Shown here piece after piece: positions 53,210 through 64,000 of a DNA stretch of 64,000 nucleotides. The stretch spans positions 52,979,380-53,043,379 of the forward strand of contig CM067370.1 in assembly GCA_034401795.1 (NCBI GenBank), written 5' to 3'. Within the stretch, counting starts at the first letter, position 1. Each line of letters begins with the position of its first letter. Below the pieces are notes generated by a model, which made no database searches, was not told the origin of the DNA, and worked only from the letters and a program-made list of their open reading frames with translations. The position numbers were made by a program, and so were the translations under genes. Source of the stretch: Chaetoderma sp. LZ-2023a. Lineage: Eukaryota; Mollusca; Caudofoveata; Chaetodermatida; Chaetodermatidae.

Positions 53210-53790
53210 TAGCTCATCTGGCCTGAAAGGCCAAGTGAGCTTATGCCATGGTGGCTGGCCATCGTCAGTCCGTCCGTCCATCCATCATCCGTCCATCAGT
53301 CAAATCGTGTCTTCTTGACCGATTTCAACCAATTTTGGCTGGAATGATCCTAAGCTGCTAGCCTCCGGATGTTTTTTTCAGAATTGTAATTGATCAATTT
53401 TTTGGGTGAAAATCTTAGATTTTATGAAAAGTCTACCGGAAATGGTCAAAATGCTACTCCTCCTTAGTTGCTTGACATATTTCAACCAAATTTGTATACA
53501 TGCATTCTGTGGTCGTAGGCTCTAGAATGTCTTTTCAGAATTTTGATTGATCAATTTTTTGGGTGAAAATCTTAGATTTTTTAATGAAATATTTACTGGA
53601 AATTGTCAAAACACATCTACTTAACAGCTTGGCGGATTTTAACCAAATTTGACTTTGATGATCCTACATTGCTAGAATCTGGACTTTCTCGTTAGAATTT
53701 TGATTGCTCGATTTTTACGGTGGCCATCTGTTTAATGTAAAGATTCGTGTATATTTAAATGCAAATGTTTTAAATGCTAATGGCCTCTTG
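53210..53790 (-). repeat. Dispersed CTCATCTGG / CCTCTTGTGTT repeat
   Basis: Starts TAGCTCATCTGGCCTGAAAG and ends near AATGGCCTCTTGTGTTGA. Two internal direct units share GATCAATTTTTTGGGTGAAA then ATCTTAGATTTT (53391 and 53550). Same family as 38412 and the inverted pair. Confidence 0.7.
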
Positions 53791-53919
53791 TGTTGATATT
53801 TGTCTCAAGTATGGCAATTGATTAGATCCTTGGTTACCCTTTTCCTTCCTTCTCTTCCTATGCCGTATTTTCAAGAAATTGATTGCCTTTAGTATATAGA
53901 TGAAGGAAGCATTAAGAGT

Positions 53920-54440
53920 AGCTGTCTAGAAGCCTTTGCAGGCTTACATGTAAGTCGCAGCCATTTCCAGACAGCCACCCGTAATAAATTCATCACCGTT
54001 TTCATCGTAGTACAGAGAAATTAGGTTTGGTTTATTGAAAACCCAGGCTGCTATCCGACTCATTGCGTTCCCGCTCCAGCGGGCACGCTTCTTGCGGTCC
54101 CGCTCCAGCGGGCACGCTTCTATTTATTGCTGTCTAGAATTGCCTATAGGCGCGGCCATTTCGCGCAGGGGATTGTGGGGCTGTGTCTCGCGAGATCTCT
54201 ATCGATACGAGATCTAATAATTCTCGGCGCGAAGACACGGCTCTAATTTTAGATTGCTGGATATTTCATAACTATTATCTTCATGGCAAGTTCTCTTATT
54301 TGTTCTCTTATTTGTTCTGTTCCGACTGTAATAGAGTTTATTATTTAATTATTTTAATAAACAGCCAACGGAACTCCAAATAACTACTCTAAATAAGTAC
54401 TCCTCTTTTGCTGAGGGACTGCGTACAAAACATGTTTATC
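53920..54440. other. Possible LTR-like sequence with a 33-bp tandem duplication
   Basis: TGTCTAGAA occurs at 53925 and 54132. The motif CCCGCTCCAGCGGGCACGCT is duplicated at about 54069-54118. A CpG-rich stretch holds TCTCGCGAGATCTC and CGATACGAGATCT (54186-54215), and AATAAACAGCC lies at 54356. This could be a solo LTR, but I found no convincing target duplication. Confidence 0.3.
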
Positions 54441-54534
54441 ATTCCTTCTGCAGATGAAAGTACTCAAGCACACGCCCACTCTCGGCGTCTCTTATATGTC
54501 CACTTTAGCACTCTATATCAAGCTGACCACAAAT

Positions 54535-54710
54535 GGCTTCTTGCAGTGATCGTGAGAAATGTCCATTTGCATTAGCTACTCGCCGGAGAACTTGTTTTGA
54601 AAGTTTACCACTGGAATGACTGGTTGGATAACCGATCCTATAATTCCAGTAGTAAATTGCAAAAGAAAAACCACAATGGTCTCTTAGACGGCAATTAGAC
54701 ATAGGACATT
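54535..54710. mobile_element. Palindromic MITE family 1, diverged copy
   Basis: CACTGGAATGACTGGTTGGA...CCTATAATTCCAGTAGTAA core with AAATGTCCATTTGCA on the left. Confidence 0.65.
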
Positions 54711-55260
54711 TTCTATGATAATGGATTTTTCTGTATATGACGTCATAATTATTTAGGCCAGATGTAGCTGGACGTCACAATCAAAATGTGTAATGAATGA
54801 CATATCTAGCTCCACTAGGAACATTGAATAGCCAGTCAAGTATACGAATTCTTTACTATTTAATCAACATGCTGTTGAATATTTTGAAATTAATTTGACT
54901 AGACGTTGTTCGAATTGTATGTCTTTGCTATTTATTCAACAGTCATTTTCTATGATAAAAGCTGGATTCGATCTGTAACTGAAGGATATGGCGTCATAAT
55001 CAATTACTGCATATATAGGCTGACGTCACAATCCAAAATGTGTAAATGAATGGCGTATCGAGCTCAGTCATGAACATTGAATAGTCCGGCAAGTGTACGA
55101 ATTGTATGGCTTTACTGTTTAATCAACGTCGTGTTGAATATTTTGAAACTAATTTGACCTGGCGTTGTTGCGGCCAGAGGCAACATACCCTTTAAAAGCA
55201 CCCAGTCAAATTAGTTTCAAAATAGTCATCAGCTTAACTGTATTATCTTGAAATTGGAAG
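54710..55260. repeat. Family-2 palindromes with TGACGTCA-type flanks
   Basis: Left half copy at 54877-54905. Full copy at about 55130-55235 (GAATATTTTGAAACTAATTT ... CAAATTAGTTTCAAAATAGT) with a GTTGTTGCGGCCAGAGGCAA centre. Two preceding direct units share ATGGCGTCATAATCAAT / GACGTCATAATTATTT and GACGTCACAATC. Confidence 0.65.
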
Positions 55261-55281
55261 TCTGGGAATTTATTTTTCAGC

Positions 55282-55366
<85 letters not shown>

Positions 55367-55990
55367 GATTCCAACACGGAAAATGGGTGGAGCTTAGCTA
55401 GAAATAGGCGTGGTATACCTAGAAATGGATCTCTCTATTGAAATTGTCATGAGCAAATTGAGCATTACATGGCTAATACCACTTGGTAATGCGTGGCCCA
55501 CACAATATGGACCACTTGTATTAAGAGACCACCCATATTTATAGGTCACATATTTTAACAAGGCCAATCATAGATTGTTGCCCTGAATACAATGTACTCG
55601 TCCTCTGACGGAGGGAGGATAAATAATACCACTTGCTAATGGGCATTTTCATGTTCTCTATCCATCATATTACGTCATATGATGTCATAATCAACGACGT
55701 GACATATAGGATGACGTCATAATCATGACGTCATGACTGACTCAATTTAGTCCGTCTTAAATGCTTAATAGTCCGACACGTTGTACGAATTGTAAGACTG
55801 CTATTTACAAAACATGCTGGTAAATATTTTGAAACTAATTTGACTGGGCGATGTTACTGCCACAAGCAGCAACAGCACCCAGTCAGATTGGTTTCAAAAT
55901 AGTCAACACCTTACCTATATAGTTTTCTGGAAATTGATAGTCAAGAAGCTCAGAGATCCATCGATACCAACACGAGCGCGGTATTAATGT
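55200..55990. repeat. Duplicated ~750-bp repeat, copy 1
   Basis: Aligns along its length with 58415-59170: AGTCATCAGCTTA, GGAAGTCTGGGAATT, CATCGATTCCAACACG, GGTGGAGCTTAGCTAGAAAT, CACAATATGGACCACTTGTA and GTCCATCTTAAATG-like text. It includes a family-2 palindrome near its end (55825-55920) and repeated TGACGTCAT motifs at 55713-55738. Confidence 0.8.
55285..55362. repeat. (TA)n microsatellite, about 39 units
   Basis: Uninterrupted TA run. The equivalent position in copy 2 (about 58497) has only TATATGTA, so the array grew in this copy. Confidence 0.95.
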
Positions 55991-56299
55991 ATTAATATAC
56001 CATCCGGATTCAGTGACCGATTGACTAACGTTAGGCCTATGGAAGTCATTTCAAGCAACCGCCACCAAGATGTGACTTACCTGGACACAATTGTGTGTTT
56101 TTCTAACAAAATCCTTTAGAATGTTAAACACCGAAATTTCAATATCTCAGATAAAGACAACTATACGAATATCTTTTTAATACTGTTACTGGTAGCCCAC
56201 CCCACCCTACCCACCTACTTGTTGCTATCATAGATCTGTATTAAGTATTGCAACGACAACGACTGCCCATGTAAGCCTATCATCTTCTCTTAATGTATT

Positions 56300-56540
56300 T
56301 TAACCCTTTCATGAGGAGGCCGCCAAAACGGGCTTCTACAGTGATCTTGAGGATGTTAATTTGCAGGTCAAGAGAAGATCGTTTTTGAAAATTCACCACT
56401 GAAATGACTGGCTCGATAATTGAGCCAGTCATTCCAGTAGTAACTATTCACAACAGTCGTCTATTGGCCTGCAAATAGGCACTCAATAAGCAAATTTTTT
56501 TATATATATTCTTGACTCAATTTATGTAATACAGGGTTAA
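56300..56540. mobile_element. Palindromic MITE family 1, well-preserved ends
   Basis: TTAACCCTTTCATGAGG at left and ACAGGGTTAA at right. The core CACTGAAATGACTGGCTCG...TGAGCCAGTCATTCCAGTAG is central. TTAA at both ends fits piggyBac-type duplication. Confidence 0.8.
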
Positions 56541-56942
56541 TAAATTATGAGGACGACGATGATGTACCATGTCTGTTTAACCTTTCCGGTATTGTATTAT
56601 AGTATGATTCACATTCGTTGCATTCGAGATAGGGTAAAAATTACAGACAGTCTTGAGGCGTACTATGTGTGTGGTAAATTTTAAAAGAAAAACATGCATA
56701 ATAATATTGTAGAGGGCGAAAAAGCAGACAGAGGTCGCTAACAATAATGGATCCATCTAAAAATAAAGGCTTGGCTTCTTCGAAACTACACCTCTAATGT
56801 AATGACCGGTCATCTTCTTACGTTATAACAACGACTAGACCGTTACACAGGCTCAACTTCGGATACCAGACAGACTGGGACCCAGTCTAGCTCCGTAGCA
56901 GACTGTAAAATCAACACTGTGGATCGTGAAATCGCTACGTCA

Positions 56943-57298
56943 ATGGCTACTCAATAGGCCCCTACATACGAAATACATTTCTCGATCTTGTATCGAAAGA
57001 GAACTCACGGGATACGAATGAATAATGGATGTGTGATTATCAGTAGTATCCTTTTGTCTTTAATCCATCCGTGGGAATAAATCCATGTAGGGCCAATGCA
57101 ATTATGTAGCAGTATTGATCTATCAATACTGCTACATAATTGCATTGGCCCTACATGGATTTATTCCCACGGATGGATTAAAGACAAAAGGATACTACTG
57201 ATAATCACACATCCATTATTCATTCGTATCCCGTGAGTTCTCTTTCGATACAAGATCGAGAAATGTATTTCGTATGTAGGGGCCTATTGAGTAGCCAA
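56943..57298. repeat. Perfect long palindrome, 177-bp arms
   Basis: The arms (to 57119, and from 57122) are identical by eye over 177 nt, with a 2-bp centre (AGTATTGAT-CT-ATCAATACT). The outer limit is TGGCTACTCAATAGG / CCTATTGAGTAGCCA. I see no ORF in it, and the arm sequence does not resemble the MITE families nearby. Confidence 0.95.
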
Positions 57299-57329
57299 TG
57301 TTCCAAATTTCCAGTCAAAACTGCTGTCA

Positions 57330-58410
57330 ATAATATTGTAACCGATTGTTGAATACAGAAATCAACGGAAAGTGTAGGCCTTTGCATGTGCTAAGTTAAA
57401 AACGTCTACAGGAAATTCGGCCACAGAATTTCAAACATATAGTTAGATAGGTATATCAATGCGCTAGTGAAGTAATGGATTGAGGTTAAAAAAAATGTTA
57501 CCATGAAGTAATTTCGTAGTGCACAATTTCATACCGAAAATTGGCTAAATCTCCGGTGATTCACAGTTTTCAGTGCCCTATTGTCTGTAGCATGTTTAGC
57601 CCCATAATTTCACCTACATAGACTTGAGCCTTAATATACTAGGTATATTCCGAATCTAACAAATTCTAGATGAAATAATTTTATTAGGCAAAAATTGGCT
57701 TAAATGTTGGGGTTTTCGTGCTTTTCGGTGCCCTACTGTCTGTATGTAATATTGTCGGCTCCAGAACTTCGCTCACATAGACGTAGAGGGATTTGAATAC
57801 GATAGTTATATTGGGAATTGAAAAGAATTCGACCGTGAAGTAATTTCTTAGTATACGATTTCATCGCGTAAATTCGTTTCAATTTTGGCAGATCTGCGGG
57901 TTTTCAATGCCCTACTATTACCTGTCTGCAATAGGTTTGGCCATATAATTTCACCGATATGGTTAGATAGCGATATGAACACACTAATGAATCTTGAGTT
58001 TTCTACCACGTGCTAATTTCGTAATATTCAATTTAGTAGCCACGGACAGTTGTCAAATGCCAACAATTTACTATATTCGGTATCTGAATGTCTGTTCTCG
58101 ATTTGTAATAATTTTTTTAATATATGGATGTATATAACTCAATATGAGCTAGTGCTTTTGCACAATTCTGCCATCACGTAATCTCATCGCAGGTAGTTAC
58201 ATATTCGCCGTATGACCCCATTATAATATGGTTGGCTCACATTCACCACATTCAGATAGGTGTCAGTATGTCCTGGCATATCGCTTATAATGGGTTCGGC
58301 CCCAGAATGTCACCCATATGTTTAGATAGGTATAGGCATACGCTTACGGAGTAGTGAGATTTAAAACTATCTACCATGAAATAATTTAGGCCGATTCAGG
58401 GTTTTTGTTG
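57330..58410. repeat. Old tandem repeat, unit about 170-200 bp
   Basis: The phrase CAGTGCCCTATTGTCTGTA recurs with changes near 57571, 57727 and 57908. It is followed each time by GGTTTAGCC/GGCCCCA-like text and AATTTCACCTACATAG variants (57610, 57765, 57948, 58305). TACCATGAAATAATT-like text also repeats. No coding potential. Confidence 0.65.
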
Positions 58411-58414
58411 CACA

Positions 58415-59170
58415 CAGTCAAATTAGTTTCAAAATAGTCATCAGCTTACCTGTACAGTTACCTTTGAATTGGAAGTCTGGGAATTCATTATTCAGCGTAT
58501 ATGTAGACATCGATTCCAACACGCAAAAAAGGGGTGGAGCTTAGTTAGAAATAGGCGTGGCATAGCTAGAAATGGATCCCTCTATTGAAATTGGCATGAG
58601 CAAATTGAGCATTACAGGGCTAATACCACTTGTTAATGCGCGGTCCACACAATATGGACCACTTGTATTAAGAGAGCACCCGTATTTATAGGTCACATAT
58701 TTTAAGGCCAATCATAGATTGTAGACCCTTGCCATCCCGAATGCACATAGACCTGAATACAATACACTCATCCTCTGACGGAGCCCGAGGGTAATTAATA
58801 CCACTTGCTAATGGGCCTTTTCAGGTTGTCTATCCATCATATTACGTCATATGACGTAATTAATTAAGTAACGCGTAAGATAACGTCATAATAATGACGT
58901 CATGACGGACTCGATTTAGTCCATCTTAAATGATTAATAATCTGACACGTTGTACGAATTGTATGTTTTTGTTATTTAATACAAATGCTGTTGAATATTT
59001 TGAAAGTAATTTGACTGGCCGCTGTTGCTGCCATAGGCAGCAACAGGACCCAGTCAATTTAGTGTCAAAATATTCCACGGCTTACCTGTATAGTTTTCTT
59101 GAAACTTATCGTCTAGTAGTTCAGAAACCCATCGATCCCAACTCGAGAGTGGTATGGGTGGGGTTTAGAT
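58415..59170. repeat. Duplicated ~750-bp repeat, copy 2
   Basis: Direct partner of 55200-55990, with small indels. It carries AATGACGTCATGACGG (58891-58906) and a family-2 palindrome at about 58985-59085 with the classic GCTGTTGCTGCCATAGGCAG centre. Confidence 0.8.
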
Positions 59171-60340
59171 AGAGATGGGCTAAACTGGAAAGGTTCATTG
59201 TATTAATAGACCACCACAGTTTTCAGTCGTGGCTGTTTCCCACTGGGTCTTCAGTCAGAATGTTTTCTACTATATCATTTTCGTTGGAGAAAACTAGGTT
59301 CACGGTATTGGTTCTATCCTGGTCACTTAACTTTGTTGAAAAGGTTATCTGTCGGTACAGATCGGGGTCCTGTATTGCATCAAAAATATACTTGCTTTGT
59401 GCATTTCACTAGCATTGCAGTGTGTATTTCACCAATATATTTCCGGGTAATAAGCCCTTCACGTCTGTTTAAGAAGGTATCAAGATTTAGGTTTAAAATA
59501 TTCTTTACAGTTTTTCTTTAATATGTTTGAATGGGTTATCAGCGTCTGTACTGCTTCTTGCGCTGATTTTCTACTGACTGGTTTGCCAGTTCTGTTGATT
59601 TCTTTATCTTTACAAGTTGTTGATACCTAATGACCCAAATTTGATCTATTACGCTGTGTTGATGCAGTAGTGCAATTTTCTCATCACTGGCTGCTCTTAA
59701 TTTTGTCTGTTCCTCTCTCTGTTAAGGAGTTTGGCCTGGAGAAAAAGGATGGATGGAAAAATTGTTCGACTTACCAATAATATAAGCTGCTTTTCCTAGC
59801 CCATAGATAATACTGCACATATCTTTTTGCAAGAAATATTCCTTCTTTTGTGCTTATTGTCCACGTATATATTTGTCATAGGTGGCTTGTATGCCTTTAT
59901 ATAACTTCATTTTTTCATGAAACAGTTGAGTTTATTCTCAGAATTATAATAACCTCCCGGCACACTATTTACCATTGATGCCTTGCATCAATATGTGTAC
60001 TTGTAAAGATCAGTGGTGATATTTAATATCAGATATAGACCCTTAGCCATTTGGTTACCTAATACACATTCAACCCCATTTGTTCCTCTCAAATGTAAGA
60101 GTACAACATGTTTTCAATTCAACTACTGGTACATGTAATCTGCTGGATATGTTTGGGCTGGTTGACCAAAACCTGCCTGTGTTGTGTTCAGAAACAGCTC
60201 CCAGTAAAACAACCACGGAATGCGCCAGCAAATGTTAGGTACATGTATATTATTAATAGCTGATTTGCGTGTTTTGGTTTGCATTTACTCTTCTGTATTT
60301 GATTGCACAGGTTGAGAAGTCAATCCGGCACATATAACAG
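59171..60340. other. Intergenic, nothing recognised
   Basis: AT-rich DNA with short spurious open frames on both strands. I found neither repeat-family members nor exon-like segments here. Confidence 0.4.
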
Positions 60341-60342
60341 TA

Positions 60343-60395
60343 GGGGATCACAACATAGTAACAGCAACAGTTACTGTTACTATGTTGTGATCCCC
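60343..60395. repeat. Short perfect hairpin
   Basis: Arms GGGGATCACAACATAGTAAC(AG) and the exact complement (22 nt each) with a 9-nt loop. Confidence 0.9.
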
Positions 60396-60416
60396 CTGTT
60401 TATCAGGGTAATGCTA

Positions 60417-60611
60417 AACTGATTAGCCATATCGTCACCGATTAGTATTTTCAGGTTGTGCACAGTTCATCACAGTGTTAGTCAGGAGAACAGAAGATTG
60501 ATATCAAATAAAATAATAATAACTGATTAGCCATATCGTCACCGATTAGTATTTTCAGGTTGTGCACAGTTCATCACAGTGTTAGGAGAATAGAAGATTG
60601 ATATCAAATAA

Positions 60612-60650
<39 letters not shown>
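60417..60650. repeat. ~107-bp tandem duplication ending in an (AAT)n run
   Basis: Two copies of a unit beginning ACTGATTAGCCATATCGTCA and ending ATATCAAATAAAATAATAAT. The second copy ends in about 11-12 AAT repeats (60612-60648), the first in only about three. Confidence 0.9.
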
Positions 60651-60651
<1 letters not shown>

Positions 60652-60749
60652 GTGTATGTACATTTACGAAGAAGGTTGTATGTACAGTGCACCAGTGTTC
60701 AGGTAACACAACTTTGTGGACAGGTTCAGACTGGTCCACCTTTTCCTTT

Positions 60750-62490
60750 CTGCATGTGCTTTGAAAAGATCGTATATGGCTCTAAAGTGGTGTACCCTAT
60801 AGCACAGCCATCGTGATGCAGATTCAATGGGTTCAAGTAGAGAAGGATCAGACAGATTTCTGAACTTTAGATGGAGCTCTTCTTTTCTAGGATCGAGCGT
60901 CAGGTTGACGAGCAAGTCATCATTGATTTTGCTTTCGAGAAGGCTTTCTATGTTTTCTGTGGCATGTTACCCTAGGGTAAGCATTTTTGCAGCGAAACAG
61001 GAAGTGGTTTATAGTTTCTGGCTCTTGAGTGGCATAGTGGGCATATATCGGATTCACGACCATTGGTGAATCTCTTTCTTGGACTCTGGAGGGTATAAGT
61101 GCCAGGTAGGAGTTTCACTTTGATGGTAGCTCATTAGACATCTCATACATTGGCTGTTATGGTCCATATGTTGTGTTACTCCAATCTTACAGTGGTCCAC
61201 ATTGAGATGTTACAGAGGATTTAGCGTGTGCTTCTTCCTGTAATATCTTGGTCCAAAAGGAGTTGACACCTGAGCGTACTATGCAGAACCAACTTTTCTC
61301 TGATTGATGATTGTCTATGTGATAGGCTTGCGATGGTAGAACCTTGTTCATTGGCAATAGCAACAAACAGTGTGAGGTGCCATGCATCGATCTCACCCTC
61401 GAAGGGTCTGGCACCGAGAAGATGGTATTGGCCGAACTTGCACATGATTTTGGGAGACGATGGATATATTGCAACGTCATTCGGTGGAATATCTCCAGGG
61501 CTTTCAGTTCATTCTGATTTATCCATACTGACTAAGCCGTGTGCATAACATGGTAAGACATAATTTGTGTGTAACATATATGCAATGCCAGCGGAGGAAG
61601 AAGGCTGTTTAGTCCATGGAGTCCTGCTCCCATCATCATGTATAGGGTACGACGTCCTTTGCTGATTCTATCTTGGACAAGAGATGAAATGTGTGCTGTG
61701 ATATTGATACTTCAGCTGATACCTAGGTGTGTAAGCTCATCAGATACTGGAACTGGTACGTTATCAATCTTCCAGTACTGAATGTCATTCCAGATTTCAG
61801 CTGGTATGTTTGAATTAATATAGTTGTCTTCTTAGGATGTAGTTTGTACGTTTCATAGTTTGCATAGTTCTCGACTGTTGACAGATTGAGCTGCATGCAT
61901 ATCAGTAAATCTGTCAGAAGAACGATATCGTCAGCACAAGTGACCCTGTCCAGATCTATTGTGCCTATATTTTTTCAAGTCTGAGTTTAGGAGACCTAGT
62001 TTGATTAGCAGATCATTTATGTACACCTTATAGTCATATGCACTGGTAAGCCTTGCCTGACACCTTGTTTGATGTCGAAGCAATCACTGATTTGATTGTG
62101 GGATCTTACTCTGGTGGTTAAGTCTTGATATGAGAGTGTCTTCATATGGAGCCAGGTGCCACAAAGCCCGTAGGTGTGGTACTTACTGATTAGAGAAGCA
62201 TGACTAACAACATAAAAGGCTTTCTTAACATCAATAGTTGCGACATACAGTGACGAGTGTTGACGTTTAGCCTCTAGGATAGCTTCAGTGACCACCACTG
62301 ATGCCATTGTGGGGGATACTCCCTCACTGAAACCAAATTACAGATCATCTTGGTTCTTGTGTATGGCATCTTTCGAGTGACCCAGTAACATGTGCTCCAG
62401 GATTTTGGAGATGATTTGAGAGAAGGTGATGCCTCGATAATTGTCTAGGTACTGAGCTGGTTTACCTTTCTTGTCTATTGATGTAAGGAG
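60750..62490 (-). pseudogene. Decayed antisense non-LTR retrotransposon (reverse transcriptase)
   Basis: Read on the minus strand from about 62490: KPAQYLDNYRGITFSQIISK, a stop, FGFSEGVSPTMASVVVTEAI, then VATIDVKKAFYVVSHASLIS (normally AFD) and FDIKQGVRQGLP (61990-62307). Further on, in broken frames, are LLGARPFEGEIDAWHLTLFV and ANEQGSTIASLSHRQSSIRE (61221-61445), and a C-terminal piece near 60750-60915 (LTLDPRKEELHLKFRNLSDP). The family resembles CR1/L2-like LINEs common in marine invertebrates. Stops and shifts are numerous, and the endonuclease is not seen. Confidence 0.75.
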
Positions 62491-62499
62491 ACCTGATTA

Positions 62500-63880
62500 G
62501 AGTGATGATTGGATGTGTCTAAAATTCACCAGAGCACTACATATCTTAGCTAGAAGTGGAGCAACTGAGTTCAGGGCGTACTTGGAGTGTTCTGCAGATA
62601 TTTGGTTAGTAATGGATATTGGTGATGGTATTATGTGTGATTATGCATTGATTGTGATTTTGGTCATTGGTGGGTCGGGCACCAGGGTGGATTATCATAT
62701 CTACTCAAGAACACTAAAGAAAGTTAACTGGAAATAATTATGTGGCAATTTCTCTTTGAGGTGATATGTAGCAGACATGACAAGAGCTATGCCAGTCCCT
62801 GCAATCAGGATCATGTTTGGACTTTTGAATTCAATTATTAGGTTAGGTTAGTTTATCTATACTTGTAATGTTGGCAACTTAGAAACTGAAGTATAATTGA
62901 TGTGTGATGAACCTTTTGCCGACTCCTTCCAAAATCCACTATGCTATCCTTCGCGTATTTGCTATGCATAAGTTCCACAGGATGTGGCCATCCTCATCAT
63001 TTGATCGTATTGCACAGACAGGGTATCCTGCTGATGTTCATCGAACTTGGCTCTGCCTCAGTACCAGTGTTTTTAGCCGATAGCTGTCTATTTCTGACAG
63101 CTTGTGCTGACTACCCTGTTTCATAAATTATTATCAGGTTCCGTTTGTTTGTGTCATTCTTGGAGGAGAGGAGATTCCTCAACAATCCGGGCTCCTTTGC
63201 AGATTTTCTGGTCTGCTTCATACACTATGCCTGTTCGTTCCCGTCGAATGATATAATGATTTTCTGCACCCGTTTCTCATGTAGGCATTGGACCGGACAG
63301 AGTCGTCTAGATTACCATTACAGATTGCTGGTACACATTATTATGTTACAGATTACAAACGATTGCTTATATCATATTATAAGTTATCATTACAGATTAC
63401 CATTACTCAGCCGCCACTCCTGTCTAGTAAGTTTACCCTTTTTTCATAGCACAAACGCACTTATTATACTTACATTCATAATCAGATGTTCTGTTACGCA
63501 TCTGCAATGTTAATTAGTGAGAATTTGAAATGCCTGTATTTTAGGTATATAGCACAATTCGTGCACCAGTGTAATGGAGTAGAACATGGACATTCCCGTG
63601 TGTAATAGCTATGTAATAGCATAGTTAATCAATTATGTGTGGTTCTCCTATATTTAAATTTTAAAAGCTTAGCAAGGGCTTTCCATGCTGGAAACTCATG
63701 CACAAACCAAATTGGTAACACTCATCATTATCAAACAGTAGCTATATAATTAACTAAATATGCATTTACTTAGATATTCCATACAGCAATGTAAATAAGA
63801 GGTTGTATAATTCTGTGAAGCTACATGGTGATGTATTCTAAGTGCTTTGAATATTTATCAGTGACAAAGGCCCTTTTCTG
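62500..63880. other. Intergenic, nothing firm
   Basis: Beyond the antisense RT remnant, no gene or repeat family is recognised. The frames open for 60-122 codons at 62513-63513 have no conserved pattern. Short TTACAGATTACCATTACAGAT-like direct repeats occur near 63320-63400. Confidence 0.4.
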
Positions 63881-63889
63881 TGTATATAG

Positions 63890-63984
63890 TCCAGGAGCTA
63901 AAGCTAGGTCAGAATCGTGACGTAGCAGTATTCGAAAAGTCTGACACTTGCTGTGGCTTGGGGGACATGTCCCACACATTTTAA
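63890..63984 (+). other. Doubtful exon-like fragment with a Rossmann-type motif
   Basis: After a possible acceptor (GTGTATATAG, ending 63889) the frame from 63892 reads QELKLGQNRDVAVFEKSDTC and ends CGLGDMSHTF then TAA. AVFEKSDTxxGL resembles the beta-strand end of FAD-binding sites in flavin monooxygenases (VFEKSD.VGGLW). The Gly-Gly and Trp are not kept and a stop follows, so it is at best a decayed exon or a coincidence. Confidence 0.2.
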
Positions 63985-64000
63985 GCCCTGTTGTACAAAC

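Noticed and set aside
54069-54120. Short direct repeats CCCGCTCCAGCGGGCACGCT considered as a CRISPR-like array
   Set aside because: Only two adjacent copies with almost no spacer, in eukaryotic DNA. It is a simple tandem duplication.
63145-63513. 122-codon ORF near the window end
   Set aside because: Overlaps short direct repeats (TTACAGATTACCATTAC) and shows no domain.

Overview
The window is animal nuclear DNA: GT-AG introns, a recognisable metazoan membrane-protein gene in pieces, and a heavy load of retrotransposons and fold-back repeats. The repeat make-up (DIRS elements, a CR1-like LINE with PHD and esterase domains, repeats ending in AACAAGAGGC / GCTCACCT) suggests a marine invertebrate. 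My best guess is a mollusc or other lophotrochozoan, but the sequence does not prove the phylum.

The only host gene I can support is the 3' part of GPR89 (Golgi pH regulator, GPHR). It is on the + strand, in five exons between 183 and 21090, ending at a TGA stop. Its exons are 59-145 bp, but two introns are greatly enlarged. The 10.0-kb intron (4025-14052) holds DIRS element A, itself interrupted by an antisense LINE. The 6.8-kb last intron (14112-20945) is about 90% DIRS element B.

There are three DIRS-type tyrosine-recombinase retrotransposons, all on the + strand: A (about 4.8-12.83 kb, decayed, left end not found), B (14.55-20.72 kb, decayed, complete ends) and C (30.10-36.86 kb, nearly intact). 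They encode an ORF1 with a Cys/His cluster, overlapping RT-RNase H and tyrosine-recombinase frames, an internal complementary region (ICR) and inverted terminal repeats. B and C appear to share a spliceosomal intron near the start of ORF1. All three carry a GGTAAGTAT core in their terminal and internal repeats. C sits inside a larger fold-back element (28948-37319).

From 21.1 to 30 kb the DNA is a mosaic of palindromic MITEs, including a MULE-like fold-back element with a 9-bp target duplication. From 38.4 to 45.5 kb lie copies of one dispersed repeat, two large ones in inverted orientation, plus a SINE-like insertion and a GACCATG tandem array. From 45.99 to 52.52 kb is an apparently full-length CR1-like LINE with both ORFs open, inserted in a MITE whose unoccupied relative is at 22.6 kb. 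From 52.5 to 64 kb there are more repeats, a perfect 2 x 177-bp palindrome, a duplicated 750-bp repeat rich in TGACGTCA motifs, a decayed antisense reverse transcriptase, and a doubtful exon-like fragment at the very end. No rRNA, tRNA or CRISPR array was found.
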